Below are positions 8,013 to 16,268 of a stretch of 64,000 nt of DNA, piece after piece. Source of the DNA: Gemmatimonadota bacterium (GTDB lineage Bacteria; Gemmatimonadota; Gemmatimonadetes; Longimicrobiales; Gaopeijiaceae); the NCBI GenBank assembly GCA_016873995.1, contig VGVR01000008.1:1-64000 (forward strand), read 5' to 3'. Position 1 is the first letter of the stretch. Each line of letters opens with the position of its first letter. The position numbers and the translations under genes were made by a program. The notes beneath the pieces were generated by a model. The model had not been told where the DNA came from. It did no database searches and saw nothing but the letters and a program-made list of their open reading frames with translations.

Positions 8013-8507
8013 GTGAGCTCCATGCGATCCGCCGCCGACGAGCTGCGTCGCCGCCAGGTGGTGCCAGGCACGCTCGACGACGTGTTCGCGTTCTTCGAGA
8101 GTCCGTGGAACCTGGAGCACATCACGCCGCCCTGGCTCCGGTTCCACATCGTGGACGCGACCGACGAGCGGATGCGCGTCGGCACCGAGATCACCTACCG
8201 GCTCCACTGGCAAGGAATACCGATGGGGTGGCGTACGCGCATCGCCGAGTGCGAGCCGAACGTGATGTTCGCCGACGAGATGACGCGCGGCCCCTACAGA
8301 CGGTGGTACCACCGCCACTTCTTCGCCGAGGTGCCTGGGGGTGTCGAGGTGGTCGACGTGGTGGAGTACGAGCTGCCGCTCGGTCCCCTTGGCCTTCTCG
8401 CGCACTCGTTCGTCCGCCCTCAGCTCGACGCCATCTTCGACTTTCGTCGCGACGCGGTGGCGGCCCGCTTCGCTGGTGGAGCACAAGAGGGAGCACATAC
8501 GTCATGA
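8013..8507 (+). CDS. SRPBCC-family protein (CarH-regulon type)
   Basis: The 164-residue protein is a START/Bet v1-like SRPBCC domain (VPGTLDDVFAFFESPWNLEHITPPWLRF, then TYRLHWQGIPMGWRTRI). Close relatives are annotated as cyclase/dehydrase or cell-division-inhibitor-like proteins. The start is GTG 8013 or, equally possible, the ATG at 8022. It is the first gene of the operon divergent from the B12-dependent regulator. Its stop overlaps the next start (ATGA). The ligand and role are unknown; the family recurs next to photolyases and light regulators. Confidence 0.85.
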   Translation: MSSMRSAADELRRRQVVPGTLDDVFAFFESPWNLEHITPPWLRFHIVDATDERMRVGTEITYRLHWQGIPMGWRTRIAECEPNVMFADEMTRGPYRRWYHRHFFAEVPGGVEVVDVVEYELPLGPLGLLAHSFVRPQLDAIFDFRRDAVAARFAGGAQEGAHTS

Positions 8508-8908
8508 AGCTGTTCGCGCTCTACGGTCTCACGGCCGCCGTCTTTTTCGCCATCGACTTGACCTGGCTGGGCCTGGTCGCGCGGGGGTTCTACCGCGACC
8601 AGCTCGGGCACTTCCTGCGGACGGACGTGCTGTGGCCGGCGGCTCTCGCATTCTACGCGGTCTTTCTGGTGGGCATCCTGGTCTTCGCCGTGTTGCCGGC
8701 CCTCCAGGCGAACTCGGTGCTCAGGGCGCTGGCCTTGGGCGCCCTGCTCGGCTTCGTCGCCTACGCGACGTTCGACCTCACCGCGTTCGCGCTCTTCCGC
8801 GACTTCCCCGGCATCGTGGTCGTCGTGGACCTGGCGTGGGGCACGGTTCTGACCTCTGCCGTGGCCGTTAGCGGATATGCCATCGGCCGCTGGCTAGGGT
8901 TGGCTTGA
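8504..8908 (+). CDS. DUF2177 family small membrane protein
   Basis: The 134-residue protein has four predicted membrane helices, beginning MKLFALYGLTAAVFFAIDLTWLG and including the conserved FDLTAFALFRDFPG segment of DUF2177. The function is unknown. It starts inside the stop of the SRPBCC gene (ATGA) and ends inside the TTG start of the photolyase gene (TTGA), so the three are tightly coupled. DUF2177 genes are frequent members of CarH/LitR-linked light-inducible clusters, which fits the regulator next door. Confidence 0.88.
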   Translation: MKLFALYGLTAAVFFAIDLTWLGLVARGFYRDQLGHFLRTDVLWPAALAFYAVFLVGILVFAVLPALQANSVLRALALGALLGFVAYATFDLTAFALFRDFPGIVVVVDLAWGTVLTSAVAVSGYAIGRWLGLA

Positions 8909-10359
8909 CGCCCCCGGAGCGCGTCAGGGCGCTGAACTCAGGTCCCGTCCGAACGGACGGTGAGTACGTCCTCCACTGGATGGTCGCGGCCCGGCGGCTT
9001 GCGTGGAGTCACGCCCTCGACCATGCGCTCGAGCACGCCGACCGGCTCGGCAAGCCGCTCCTGATCTTCGAGCCGCTGAACGTCGGGTACCGCTGGGCGT
9101 CCGACCGGCTGCATCGGGCGATCCTCGACGGCATGCTCGAGCATGCCGCAGCCCTCGCCGGGACGGGGATCGGGTATTTCCCTTATCTGGAGCCGAAGCC
9201 GGAGGCCTGCAGAGGGCTCCTGCACGCTCTGGCGGTGCGCGCGTGCGTGCTGGTGACCGACGACGCACCGGTCTTCTTCACGCCGCGGCTGCTCACGGCC
9301 GCGGCCCGCATCGAGACTTGCCGCGTCGAGGCTGTCGACGGCAACGGGATCCTGCCGCTCGCGCGCGTCGATCGCACGTTCGTGAGCGCGCATCAGTTCC
9401 GCCGCGTGCTGCAACGCGTGCTCCCGGAAGTCCTCGGGGATCGACCTGCCGCGAAGCCGCCCGGATCGTCGCGCGTCGCTCCATTCCGGGGCGTCGCGAG
9501 CGAGATCATGGAGCGGTGGCCCCCGGCGTCACCGGAACAGCTCGGCGACGCGTCCACGCTGGCTGACCTGCCGATCGACCACTCGGTGGTACCGAACGGA
9601 TGGCGCGGCGGCCACACCGCGGCCCGCCGTGCGCTCGATCGCTTCATCGAGCATGGGCTCCCCCGGTACGCCGACGAGCGCAACCATCCCGACGCCGACG
9701 TTGCCAGCGGCCTCTCGCCCTGGCTGCACTTCGGTCACGTGTCGGCCCACGAGGTGTTCGACGCCGTCGCCGGCGCCGAGGGGTGGACGCCGCTCCGCCT
9801 GTCGACCAAGACGGACGGTTCGCGGCGGGGGTGGTGGGGGATGGGCGACGCTGCCGAAGCGTTCCTGGACCAGCTGGTGACCTGGCGCGAGCTCGGCTTC
9901 GCCTTCACGACGCGCGTACCCGACTTCGATCGCTACGAGACGCTCCCGGCTTGGGCGCGGACGACGCTGGAGGACCACGCGAGCGACGCGCGCCCGCACG
10001 TCTACACGCTGGACCAGTTCGCTGCCGCCGAGACGCACGATGAGCTCTGGAACGCCGCGCAGCGCCAGCTGGTGCGCGACGGCACCATCCACAACTATCT
10101 GCGCATGCTGTGGGGGAAGAAGATCCTCGAGTGGACGGAGCACCCGCGTGAGGCGCTCGACATCATGGTCGAGCTCAACAACCGCTACGCGCTCGACGGG
10201 CGGGACCCTAACTCGTACTCGGGGATCTTCTGGACGCTGGGACGCTTCGACCGGGGCTGGCCCGAGCGCGCGATCTACGGCAAGGTGCGCTCGATGAGCT
10301 CGAGCGCCACGCGGCGGAAGGTGGAGCTGGACGAGTACCTGGGGCGCTACCGGGCTTAG
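8905..10359 (+). CDS. Class II CPD photolyase-like deoxyribodipyrimidine photolyase
   Basis: The 484-residue protein has the class II photolyase layout: an N-terminal Rossmann-type antenna domain and a C-terminal FAD-binding domain with SPWLHFGHVSA, THDELWNAAQRQL, LRMLWGKKILEWTEHP and YALDGRDPNSYSGI..WTLGRFDR. It is expected to repair UV-induced cyclobutane pyrimidine dimers using light and FADH-. The only suitable start is TTG 8905, overlapping the DUF2177 stop by 4 nt. As the last gene of the operon behind operator copy A it should be induced by light through the CarH-type repressor. Confidence 0.92.
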   Translation: MTPPERVRALNSGPVRTDGEYVLHWMVAARRLAWSHALDHALEHADRLGKPLLIFEPLNVGYRWASDRLHRAILDGMLEHAAALAGTGIGYFPYLEPKPEACRGLLHALAVRACVLVTDDAPVFFTPRLLTAAARIETCRVEAVDGNGILPLARVDRTFVSAHQFRRVLQRVLPEVLGDRPAAKPPGSSRVAPFRGVASEIMERWPPASPEQLGDASTLADLPIDHSVVPNGWRGGHTAARRALDRFIEHGLPRYADERNHPDADVASGLSPWLHFGHVSAHEVFDAVAGAEGWTPLRLSTKTDGSRRGWWGMGDAAEAFLDQLVTWRELGFAFTTRVPDFDRYETLPAWARTTLEDHASDARPHVYTLDQFAAAETHDELWNAAQRQLVRDGTIHNYLRMLWGKKILEWTEHPREALDIMVELNNRYALDGRDPNSYSGIFWTLGRFDRGWPERAIYGKVRSMSSSATRRKVELDEYLGRYRA

Positions 10360-10370
10360 AACGCCGCCTG

Positions 10371-11306
10371 TCAGCCCGCGCCGTCGCCCGCGGCGTTGTC
10401 GGTGCCGCCCTCGAACAAGGCAGTGCTCAAATACCGCGACGCCGAGTCGGGCGCGATGCACGCGACGCGGCGGCCGGGCCCGAGCTCCTTGGCGACCTGC
10501 ATGGCCGCCCACACGATCGCGCCGCTGCTCATCCCCAGAAACAGTCCTTCCTCGCGCGCCAGCCTGCGCGCGATGGGGAACGCGTCCTCCTCCCACGCCT
10601 TCATGAGGCGGTCGACCACGGTGAGGTCGAGGTTCTTCGGGATGAAGCCCGGCCCCATCCCCTGGAACTGGTGCTGTCCGCGCGGCTCGCCGTGCAGGAC
10701 GGCGCTGCGGCCCGGCTCGACCGCGACCACGAGCACGTTCGGCAGGCGCTCCTTCAAGTAGCGCCCGACGCCCGAGATCGTCCCGCCCGTACCGCTCCCG
10801 TACACGAAGGCGTCGATGCGCCCCTCCAGCGCCTCCCACAGCTCCGGCGCGGTCGTCTCGTAGTGCATGCGCGGGTTGGCGGGGTTCGTGAACTGGTTCG
10901 GCATGAACGCGCCCGTCTCGTCCCGGATCTTCTCGGCCTCCGCGATGGCCGCGATCATGCGCATCTCCGGGTCGGTGAGCACCAGCTTGGCGCCGTACCC
11001 CGTGAGCGTGCGCTTCCGCTCCAGGCTCATCTGCGCCGGGAGCGTGAGAATGAGCTTGTAGCCTCGCGCGGACGCCACCTGCGCCAGCCCGATGCCAGTG
11101 TTGCCCGACGTCGGCTCCACGATGGTGTCGCCGGGACGGATGAGGCCGCGTTTTTCCGCGTCGACGATCATGGCGAGCGCCGGGCGGTCCTTGATGGAGC
11201 CCCCGGGGTTCATCGCCTCGATCTTCACCCATACCTCGGCAGTGCCCGGCTCGACGATGCGCTCGAGGCGCACGACGGGTGTCTTGCCGATGAACGCGTC
11301 GATCAT
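10371..11306 (-). CDS. cysM: Cysteine synthase / PLP-dependent beta-replacing enzyme
   Basis: The protein (311 residues from ATG 11306) carries the O-acetylserine sulfhydrylase features: PLP lysine K39 in NPGGSIKDRP, the substrate loop PTSGNTGIGLA, the glycine-rich phosphate loop GSGTGGTISGVG and a C-terminal MSSGAIVWAA. It makes cysteine from O-acetylserine and sulfide (or thiosulfate). The open frame continues over 100 codons upstream but without family similarity, and M1 at 11306 aligns with the usual MIxxxIGKTPxVRL start. It is convergent with the photolyase gene. The cysK/cysM distinction is not certain. Confidence 0.87.
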   Translation of the reverse strand: MIDAFIGKTPVVRLERIVEPGTAEVWVKIEAMNPGGSIKDRPALAMIVDAEKRGLIRPGDTIVEPTSGNTGIGLAQVASARGYKLILTLPAQMSLERKRTLTGYGAKLVLTDPEMRMIAAIAEAEKIRDETGAFMPNQFTNPANPRMHYETTAPELWEALEGRIDAFVYGSGTGGTISGVGRYLKERLPNVLVVAVEPGRSAVLHGEPRGQHQFQGMGPGFIPKNLDLTVVDRLMKAWEEDAFPIARRLAREEGLFLGMSSGAIVWAAMQVAKELGPGRRVACIAPDSASRYLSTALFEGGTDNAAGDGAG

Positions 11307-11541
11307 GAGACGGAGAGTGTCGAGTCCGCGCGGGAAGGCAAGGGGCTCGAAGAGTGGGGGGGTTACTTGCGGCCCACGCCTGTTCCATACAGGATATTCG
11401 GCGTCACTGTCATTGGGGCAGATCGCCGACCTCGTCGAGGTGCCGACTGCCCGCCCCGCGCGGGGGGGTCCGCGCATACGATGTGGTCGGAACGTTCGGA
11501 TCATCCGCGCTCCGACAGTCGCAACACCATAGGGAGCGCGC

Positions 11542-11751
11542 ATGCGTACCAGAGGAACCGTGAAGTGGTTCAACGACCAGAAGGGCTTCGGCTTCATCAC
11601 CCCGGAGGACGGCAGCAAGGATTGCTTCGTCCACCACAGCGCCATTCAGGCGGACGGCTTCCGTAGCCTCGCCGAGGGTGCGAAGGTCGAGTTCGATCTG
11701 GTTCAGGGGACGAAGGGCCCCGCAGCGGAGAACGTGGTCCAGGTCTCCTGA
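11542..11751 (+). CDS. Cold shock protein (CspA family)
   Basis: The 69-residue protein is a single cold shock domain beginning [24 protein letters not shown], with RNP1 KGFGFI and RNP2 FVHHS. It binds single-stranded RNA or DNA and acts as an RNA chaperone. AGGGAG precedes the ATG. The gene is monocistronic: a strong hairpin follows at 11775-11806. About 235 bp of non-coding sequence precede it, as is usual for csp genes with structured leaders, but I could not define a promoter with confidence. Confidence 0.95.
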   Translation: MRTRGTVKWFNDQKGFGFITPEDGSKDCFVHHSAIQADGFRSLAEGAKVEFDLVQGTKGPAAENVVQVS

Positions 11752-11762
11752 GATCCGGTTCC

Positions 11763-12530
11763 GTGATTCCACAGGCGGGCCGTCCCGAGCAATCGGGGCG
11801 GCCCGCTTGGCTTTCCAGGGTCGAGCTGAAGCATCGCGCAAGGCGATACCGTCGCCGCGTCGACCCCGCCGAGATCCGCTGGATGCTCGGCGTGCTCAGT
11901 CCGGGTGACGTTGCGATCGACGTCGGCGCGTTCAAGGGCGGCTACACGTACTGGATGCGGCGCGCGGTCGGCGCCGAAGGCGCCGTGGTCGCGTTCGAAC
12001 CGCAGCCGCTCGCAGCGGCGATGCTCCGCCGCTACGCATCGGCCTTCCGGTGGTCGAACGTGACGATCGAAGAGTGTGCGCTCTCGTCCGCTTCCGGCAC
12101 GCTGGCGCTCTTGGTGCCCGGCGAGGGAGTGACGCCGGCGGCGTCGCTCGTCGGGGCCTCGCTCCCGCCGGGGCCGGGCCGCTACGACGTCACGGTCGAC
12201 ACTCTGGACCGTTACCTCGCGGCGCACCCGGTCCCCGCACCGATCCGCCTCATGAAGGTCGACGTGGAGGGCCACGAGCTCGAAGTGTTCCGCGGTGCGC
12301 AGAGAACGCTCTCGGAGCAGCGGCCGGCGATCCTCTTCGAGTGCGAGGCTCGACACCTCTGGGGCGTCACCATGCACCAGGTCTTCGGCCATCTGCGGGG
12401 ACTGGGGTACCACGGGTCGTTCTTCGACGGTGGAGATCTCGTCGACGTGGCGCGGTTCGATGCCGACGCCCGCCAGGTCGAAGGGCGTCGCCCGTACGTG
12501 AACAACTTTGTCTTCGTACCGGATCGATGA
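11763..12530 (+). CDS. FkbM-family SAM-dependent methyltransferase
   Basis: The 255-residue protein has a Rossmann methyltransferase fold of the FkbM type: motif I in DVAIDVGAFKGGYTYWM, VVAFEPQP after strand 2, and the FkbM hallmark MKVDVEGHELEVFRGA. Such enzymes O-methylate sugars or small molecules; the substrate is unknown. The annotated GTG at 11763 lies before the hairpin 11775-11806, so either that GTG is used on a read-through transcript or translation begins later. No other standard start precedes the conserved domain until about codon 41. The stop overlaps the next start (ATGA). Confidence 0.8.
   Translation: MIPQAGRPEQSGRPAWLSRVELKHRARRYRRRVDPAEIRWMLGVLSPGDVAIDVGAFKGGYTYWMRRAVGAEGAVVAFEPQPLAAAMLRRYASAFRWSNVTIEECALSSASGTLALLVPGEGVTPAASLVGASLPPGPGRYDVTVDTLDRYLAAHPVPAPIRLMKVDVEGHELEVFRGAQRTLSEQRPAILFECEARHLWGVTMHQVFGHLRGLGYHGSFFDGGDLVDVARFDADARQVEGRRPYVNNFVFVPDR
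11775..11806 (+). terminator. Intrinsic terminator-like hairpin after the cold shock gene
   Basis: A 14-bp stem (one G-U pair) begins GCGGGCC at 11775 and ends GGCCCGC at 11806. It encloses a GCAA tetraloop of the stable GNRA class and is followed by TTGGCTTT. It lies 23 bp after the cold shock stop and overlaps the nominal start region of the methyltransferase gene. Confidence 0.7.
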
Positions 12531-13483
12531 AGCCGAACCCGCTCGCACGTCACCTCGAGTCCCAGGGCGTGGTCATCCTCGACGGTGGCTTGGCCACCGC
12601 ACTGGAGGCCGCGGGGCACATGCTCGACTCGGCGCTCTGGTCGGCGCGCCTGCTGCTCGACGCACCGGAAGCGGTGCGCGCGGCGCATCTGGCCTATCTC
12701 GAGGCGGGCGCCGACGTGATCACCACCGCGAGCTACCAAGCGAGCTTCGAGGGCTTCGCGGCAGCTGGCCTCGGAGCCCTCGCGGCCGAGTCCCTGCTGC
12801 GCCGGTCCGTCGACCTCGCGGTAGAGGCGAGGCGCGCGTTCTGGTCGGACGAACGCAACCGCGCGAATCGACTCGAGCCGATCGTCGCCGCGAGCATCGG
12901 CCCCTACGGTGCCTTCCTCGCGGACGGCTCGGAGTACCGCGGCCGCTACCTGGTGGGCCGGCAGGCGCTCGCGGAGTTCCATCGGCGACGCCTGCACGTG
13001 CTCGCCGACACGCAGGCCGACGTGCTCGCCATCGAGAAGGTGCCGTCGGTCGAGGAGGCCGAAGTACTGGCGGAGCTGCTCGCAGAGGTGCCGCACGCGT
13101 GGGCGTGGATGACGTTTTCGTGCCGAGACGGCAAGCGCCTCTGGGACAAGACGCGGATCGCCGACGCCGTTCGCCGCGTCGAGGGCGTGGCCAATATGGT
13201 CGGGGTCGGCGTCAACTGCACCGCGCCCCGTCACGTCGCGAGTCTCGTCGCGGAAGTCCGATCTGCCACGTCGAAGACCATCGTCTTGTATCCCAACTCG
13301 GGCGAGACGTACGATGCAGCCTCGCACCGGTGGGTCGGGCGGCCGGCGGGGAGCGAGTGGGTCGAAGGAGCGCGCGCCTGGGCCGAGCAGGGCGCGCGCG
13401 TGATCGGTGGGTGCTGCCGGGTCGGCCCCCGCGCCATTCGGGATCTGCGTGACGAGCTGATGCCTCGAGCTCAATGGAGGTAG
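12527..13483 (+). CDS. mmuM: Homocysteine S-methyltransferase family protein
   Basis: The 318-residue protein has the zinc-dependent methyltransferase fold of MmuM/BHMT: N-terminal LDGGLATALE, AGADVITTASYQASFEGF, and the zinc cysteines in GVNCTAP and IGGCCRV. It is expected to transfer a methyl group from S-methylmethionine or a similar donor to homocysteine, giving methionine. Its ATG overlaps the FkbM gene stop by 4 nt. The gene symbol rests on family resemblance, not on a known substrate. Confidence 0.87.
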   Translation: MKPNPLARHLESQGVVILDGGLATALEAAGHMLDSALWSARLLLDAPEAVRAAHLAYLEAGADVITTASYQASFEGFAAAGLGALAAESLLRRSVDLAVEARRAFWSDERNRANRLEPIVAASIGPYGAFLADGSEYRGRYLVGRQALAEFHRRRLHVLADTQADVLAIEKVPSVEEAEVLAELLAEVPHAWAWMTFSCRDGKRLWDKTRIADAVRRVEGVANMVGVGVNCTAPRHVASLVAEVRSATSKTIVLYPNSGETYDAASHRWVGRPAGSEWVEGARAWAEQGARVIGGCCRVGPRAIRDLRDELMPRAQWR

Positions 13484-13487
13484 CGAG

Positions 13488-14060
13488 ATGCGATCCGAAG
13501 CCAAGACCGTCAGTGGGTATCTGAAGGTGCTCCCCGACGAACGCCGAGACGCGATACGCACGGTTCGCGACGTGATCCTGGCGAACCTCCCGGAGGGCTA
13601 CGTCGAAGCGATGGACTGGGGGATGATCAGCTACCAGGTGCCGCTCGCGACGTATCCTGACACGTACAACGAGAAGCCGCTCATGTACGCGGCGTTGGCG
13701 TCGCAGAAGGGGTACATGGTGGTGTATCTGTCTGCCATCTACGCTGACAAGGCTGCGCGTGAGCGCTTCGAACGCGCGTACAAGGCTGCTGGAAAGCGCT
13801 ACGACGTCGGCCAATCGTGCGTGCGCTTCAAGCGGCTCGACGACTTGCCCCTCGACGTGATCGCTGCGGCCATCGCCAGCACGCCGGTGGATGAGTTCAT
13901 CGACCGATACCAGAAGGGTCGAGGCTCGGCGCGCCCCGCGGCCAAGTCGCGCGCCAAGAAGGGTGACCGCGCAGGGAAGGTGGCCGGCGGGGCATCCGCG
14001 AAGAAGGGCGGAGCGAAGAAGGGGGGAGCGAAGAAGGGTCCTGTGAAGAAGCGCGCCTGA
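13488..14060 (+). CDS. DUF1801 domain protein with lysine-rich tail
   Basis: Residues 1-140 form a DUF1801 (YdhG-like) domain: MRSEAKTVSGYLKVLPDERR, MDWGMISYQVPL, KGYMVVYL. The last 45 residues are a low-complexity Lys/Ala/Gly tail with KKGGAKKGGAKKG repeats, unlike the usual compact family members. The tail looks like the disordered basic tails of nucleic-acid-binding proteins; that is inference. The gene follows the methionine synthase-like gene by only 4 bp with GGTAG before the ATG. The function is unknown. Confidence 0.82.
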   Translation: MRSEAKTVSGYLKVLPDERRDAIRTVRDVILANLPEGYVEAMDWGMISYQVPLATYPDTYNEKPLMYAALASQKGYMVVYLSAIYADKAARERFERAYKAAGKRYDVGQSCVRFKRLDDLPLDVIAAAIASTPVDEFIDRYQKGRGSARPAAKSRAKKGDRAGKVAGGASAKKGGAKKGGAKKGPVKKRA

Positions 14061-14108
14061 GCGCGCTTGTGGGTCCGTGCGGATGAGTCTAGGCTACGGA
14101 CCCTTCCC

Positions 14109-15191
14109 ATGATCGACCTCCGCAGCGACACCGTCACGAAGCCGACCCCGGCCATGCGCGCCGCCATGGCGGCGGCGGAAGTCGGCGACGACGTCTACGG
14201 CGAGGATCCCTCCGTCAACGAGCTGGAGGCCAGGACCGCTTCGCTGCTCGGGAAGGAAGCCGCGGTCTTCGTCCCGACCGGCACGATGTCCAACCAGCTC
14301 GCCGTGCGCGTCCAGACGGAGCAGGGGGATGCGGCGCTGATCGAGGGTACCGCGCACCTCGTCATGAACGAGGGAGGGGGGGCGGCCGCGCTGAGCGGTG
14401 TCTCCATCCACCCCCTGCGTGGCGTGCGCGGCGTCTTCACCGCCGCCGACGTCGACGCGGCCGTGGGGGTGCCCCACCGATTCAAGCCGAGCACGCTGAG
14501 CTCGCCGGTGCGCCTCCTCTGCGTCGAGAACACGCACAACGCCGGTGGTGGGACAGTTTGGCCCATCGACGCGATTCGCTCCGTGTGCGCGGCGGGGCGA
14601 CGACATGGGCTCGCGCTCCACCTCGATGGTGCGCGGCTCTGGCACGCTTCGGCCGCGTCGGGCGTCTCGGAGCGCGACTACGCTGCCCCGTTCGACACGG
14701 TGAACGTCTGCTTCAGCAAGGGCCTCGGAGCACCCGTGGGCTCGGCGCTCGCGGGCACCCGTGAATTGGTCGCTCGGGCACGACGCTTCAAGCAGCAGCT
14801 CGGGGGTGGCATGCGCCAGGCGGGAATCCTGGCGGCGGCCGCGCTGTACGCGCTCGAACACCACCGGCCGCGGCTCGGCGACGACCTCCGGCGAGCCAAG
14901 GCGTTCGCCAAGGGGATCGCTGGGGTGCCGGGCATCGAGTTCGATCCCGCCGACGTGCACTCCAACATCGTTCGCTTCAGCGTCACCACCGGAACCGCCG
15001 CCGACTTCGCCGAGCGCTGCCACGCCTCGGGCGTCCACATGATCCCTGGGGGCGCGCGGGGCATCCGGGCCGTCATTCACCGGGACATCGACGACGACGC
15101 GGTCGCCCGAGCCGTCGATACGATCGCCACCGTGCTGGCTCCCAGAGAGGCTGCCCGTGCACGTGTCCGAGCCGAAGACGTGCTCGGATGA
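14109..15191 (+). CDS. ltaE: Low-specificity L-threonine aldolase
   Basis: The 360-residue fold-type I PLP enzyme starts MIDLRSDTVTKPTPAMR, the conserved N-terminus of threonine aldolases. It has GTMSNQLA, ENTHNAGGG, HLDGARLWHA and the PLP lysine in CFSKGLGAPVGS. It cleaves L-threonine (and L-allo-threonine) to glycine and acetaldehyde. The frame extends 14 codons upstream, but the ATG at 14109 aligns with the family. Its stop overlaps the msrA start (ATGA), so the two are co-translated. Confidence 0.93.
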   Translation: MIDLRSDTVTKPTPAMRAAMAAAEVGDDVYGEDPSVNELEARTASLLGKEAAVFVPTGTMSNQLAVRVQTEQGDAALIEGTAHLVMNEGGGAAALSGVSIHPLRGVRGVFTAADVDAAVGVPHRFKPSTLSSPVRLLCVENTHNAGGGTVWPIDAIRSVCAAGRRHGLALHLDGARLWHASAASGVSERDYAAPFDTVNVCFSKGLGAPVGSALAGTRELVARARRFKQQLGGGMRQAGILAAAALYALEHHRPRLGDDLRRAKAFAKGIAGVPGIEFDPADVHSNIVRFSVTTGTAADFAERCHASGVHMIPGGARGIRAVIHRDIDDDAVARAVDTIATVLAPREAARARVRAEDVLG

Positions 15192-15733
15192 GCGCCAGCG
15201 AGCTCGCGACGCTGGGTGGTGGGTGCTTCTGGTGCCTGGAGGCGGTCTTCCAGCAGGTCAACGGCGTGACGGCCGTGAAGTCAGGCTACGCCGGGGGAGC
15301 GACCCGTAATCCCACGTATGAGCAGGTCTGTTCCGGGCGCACGGGGCACGCGGAGGTCGTGCAGGTGACGTTCGACCCCTCGGTCATCTCGTACCGCGAC
15401 CTACTCGAGATCTTCTTCACCATCCACGATCCCACCACGCTGAATCGGCAAGGGGCGGATGTGGGCACGCAGTATCGGTCGGCGATCTTCACTCACTCGG
15501 AGGAACAGGCTGAAACTGCGCGCAAGCTCATGCAGGAGTTGAATGAAGGCGGAGAGTGGCGCGGGCCTTTCGTAACTGCGATCGTTCCGTACACCGAGTT
15601 CTATCCTGCGGAGGTTTACCACGACGACTACTACCGACAGAACCCTGCTCAACCGTACTGCCGGATCGTCATCGGGCCGAAATTGACGAAGCTTAAACAG
15701 CATTTCGCCCACCGACTCGCTTCGCGCAACTGA
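15188..15733 (+). CDS. msrA: Peptide methionine sulfoxide reductase MsrA
   Basis: The 181-residue protein has the MsrA active-site motif GGCFWC (catalytic C13), GYAGG, GHAEVVQV, and YRSAIF. It reduces methionine-S-sulfoxide in proteins or free methionine and repairs oxidative damage. There is no signal peptide, so it is cytoplasmic. Its ATG overlaps the threonine aldolase stop by 4 nt. No partner MsrB is nearby. Confidence 0.95.
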   Translation: MSASELATLGGGCFWCLEAVFQQVNGVTAVKSGYAGGATRNPTYEQVCSGRTGHAEVVQVTFDPSVISYRDLLEIFFTIHDPTTLNRQGADVGTQYRSAIFTHSEEQAETARKLMQELNEGGEWRGPFVTAIVPYTEFYPAEVYHDDYYRQNPAQPYCRIVIGPKLTKLKQHFAHRLASRN

Positions 15734-15839
15734 CGGCTCCGGACGTTATTTCCGTCGGGAACTCTGACTCATTCGCAGGGTTTACGCTGACGCAACCAAA
15801 CGAATCACCCCCCTCGCAACAAACCAGGAGAATTCCACT

Positions 15840-16268
15840 ATGGCAAAGCCAGCCGGCGACCTCGTCGTCAAATGGCGCAAGTTGGCCGAGGAAGGGTACC
15901 TGTACGCGGAGATCGCGCGTATGTACCCGCAGTTCTCGGTGGACCAGGTACGCCACTACTGCTTGGGCCACACCGGCCGAGGCGTAGCCGGCCCGCTCCA
16001 GACCGTCGACCGGTGGTACGGGTCGAACGTTTGGCTGCGCGGCGAGAACTCCCCGCATGCCGAGCTCACGGCCGATCAGGCCAAGAAGGTCCTGAACGAC
16101 TGGGACGAGAAGAAGGACCGCTGGCGTGCGTCCGGTGCCGAATGGGCTCGTAAGCTGGGCGTGTCCGCCAGCACGATCTACATGCTGCGCCGCGGCGAGA
16201 CCTGGCAGCACCTGGAGCATCCGAACCAGGGCCGCAAGCCGAAGAAGAAGGCGAAGGGCAAGCGCTAG
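15840..16268 (+). CDS. Unknown protein with two helix-turn-helix-like segments
   Basis: The 142-residue protein has an N-terminal HTH-like segment (about residues 9-42, LAEEGYLYAEIARMYPQFS..QVRHYCLG). It then has a linker GENSPHAELTADQAKKVL, resembling the NUMOD-like segments that follow homing or phage HNH endonucleases, and a second HTH (about residues 98-123, SGAEWARKLGVSASTIYMLRRGETW). A basic tail GRKPKKKAKGKR ends it. No nuclease domain is present. AGGAG lies 9 nt before the ATG. DNA binding is likely from the composition; I do not recognise the family and name no target. Confidence 0.72.
   Translation: MAKPAGDLVVKWRKLAEEGYLYAEIARMYPQFSVDQVRHYCLGHTGRGVAGPLQTVDRWYGSNVWLRGENSPHAELTADQAKKVLNDWDEKKDRWRASGAEWARKLGVSASTIYMLRRGETWQHLEHPNQGRKPKKKAKGKR

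Noticed and set aside
11307-11645. 113-codon N-terminal extension of the cysteine synthase
   Set aside because: Runs antisense into the cold shock gene and has no family similarity.
12050-12526. 159-codon extension of the homocysteine methyltransferase
   Set aside because: Lies in another frame of the FkbM gene; the ATGA overlap at 12527 gives the expected start.
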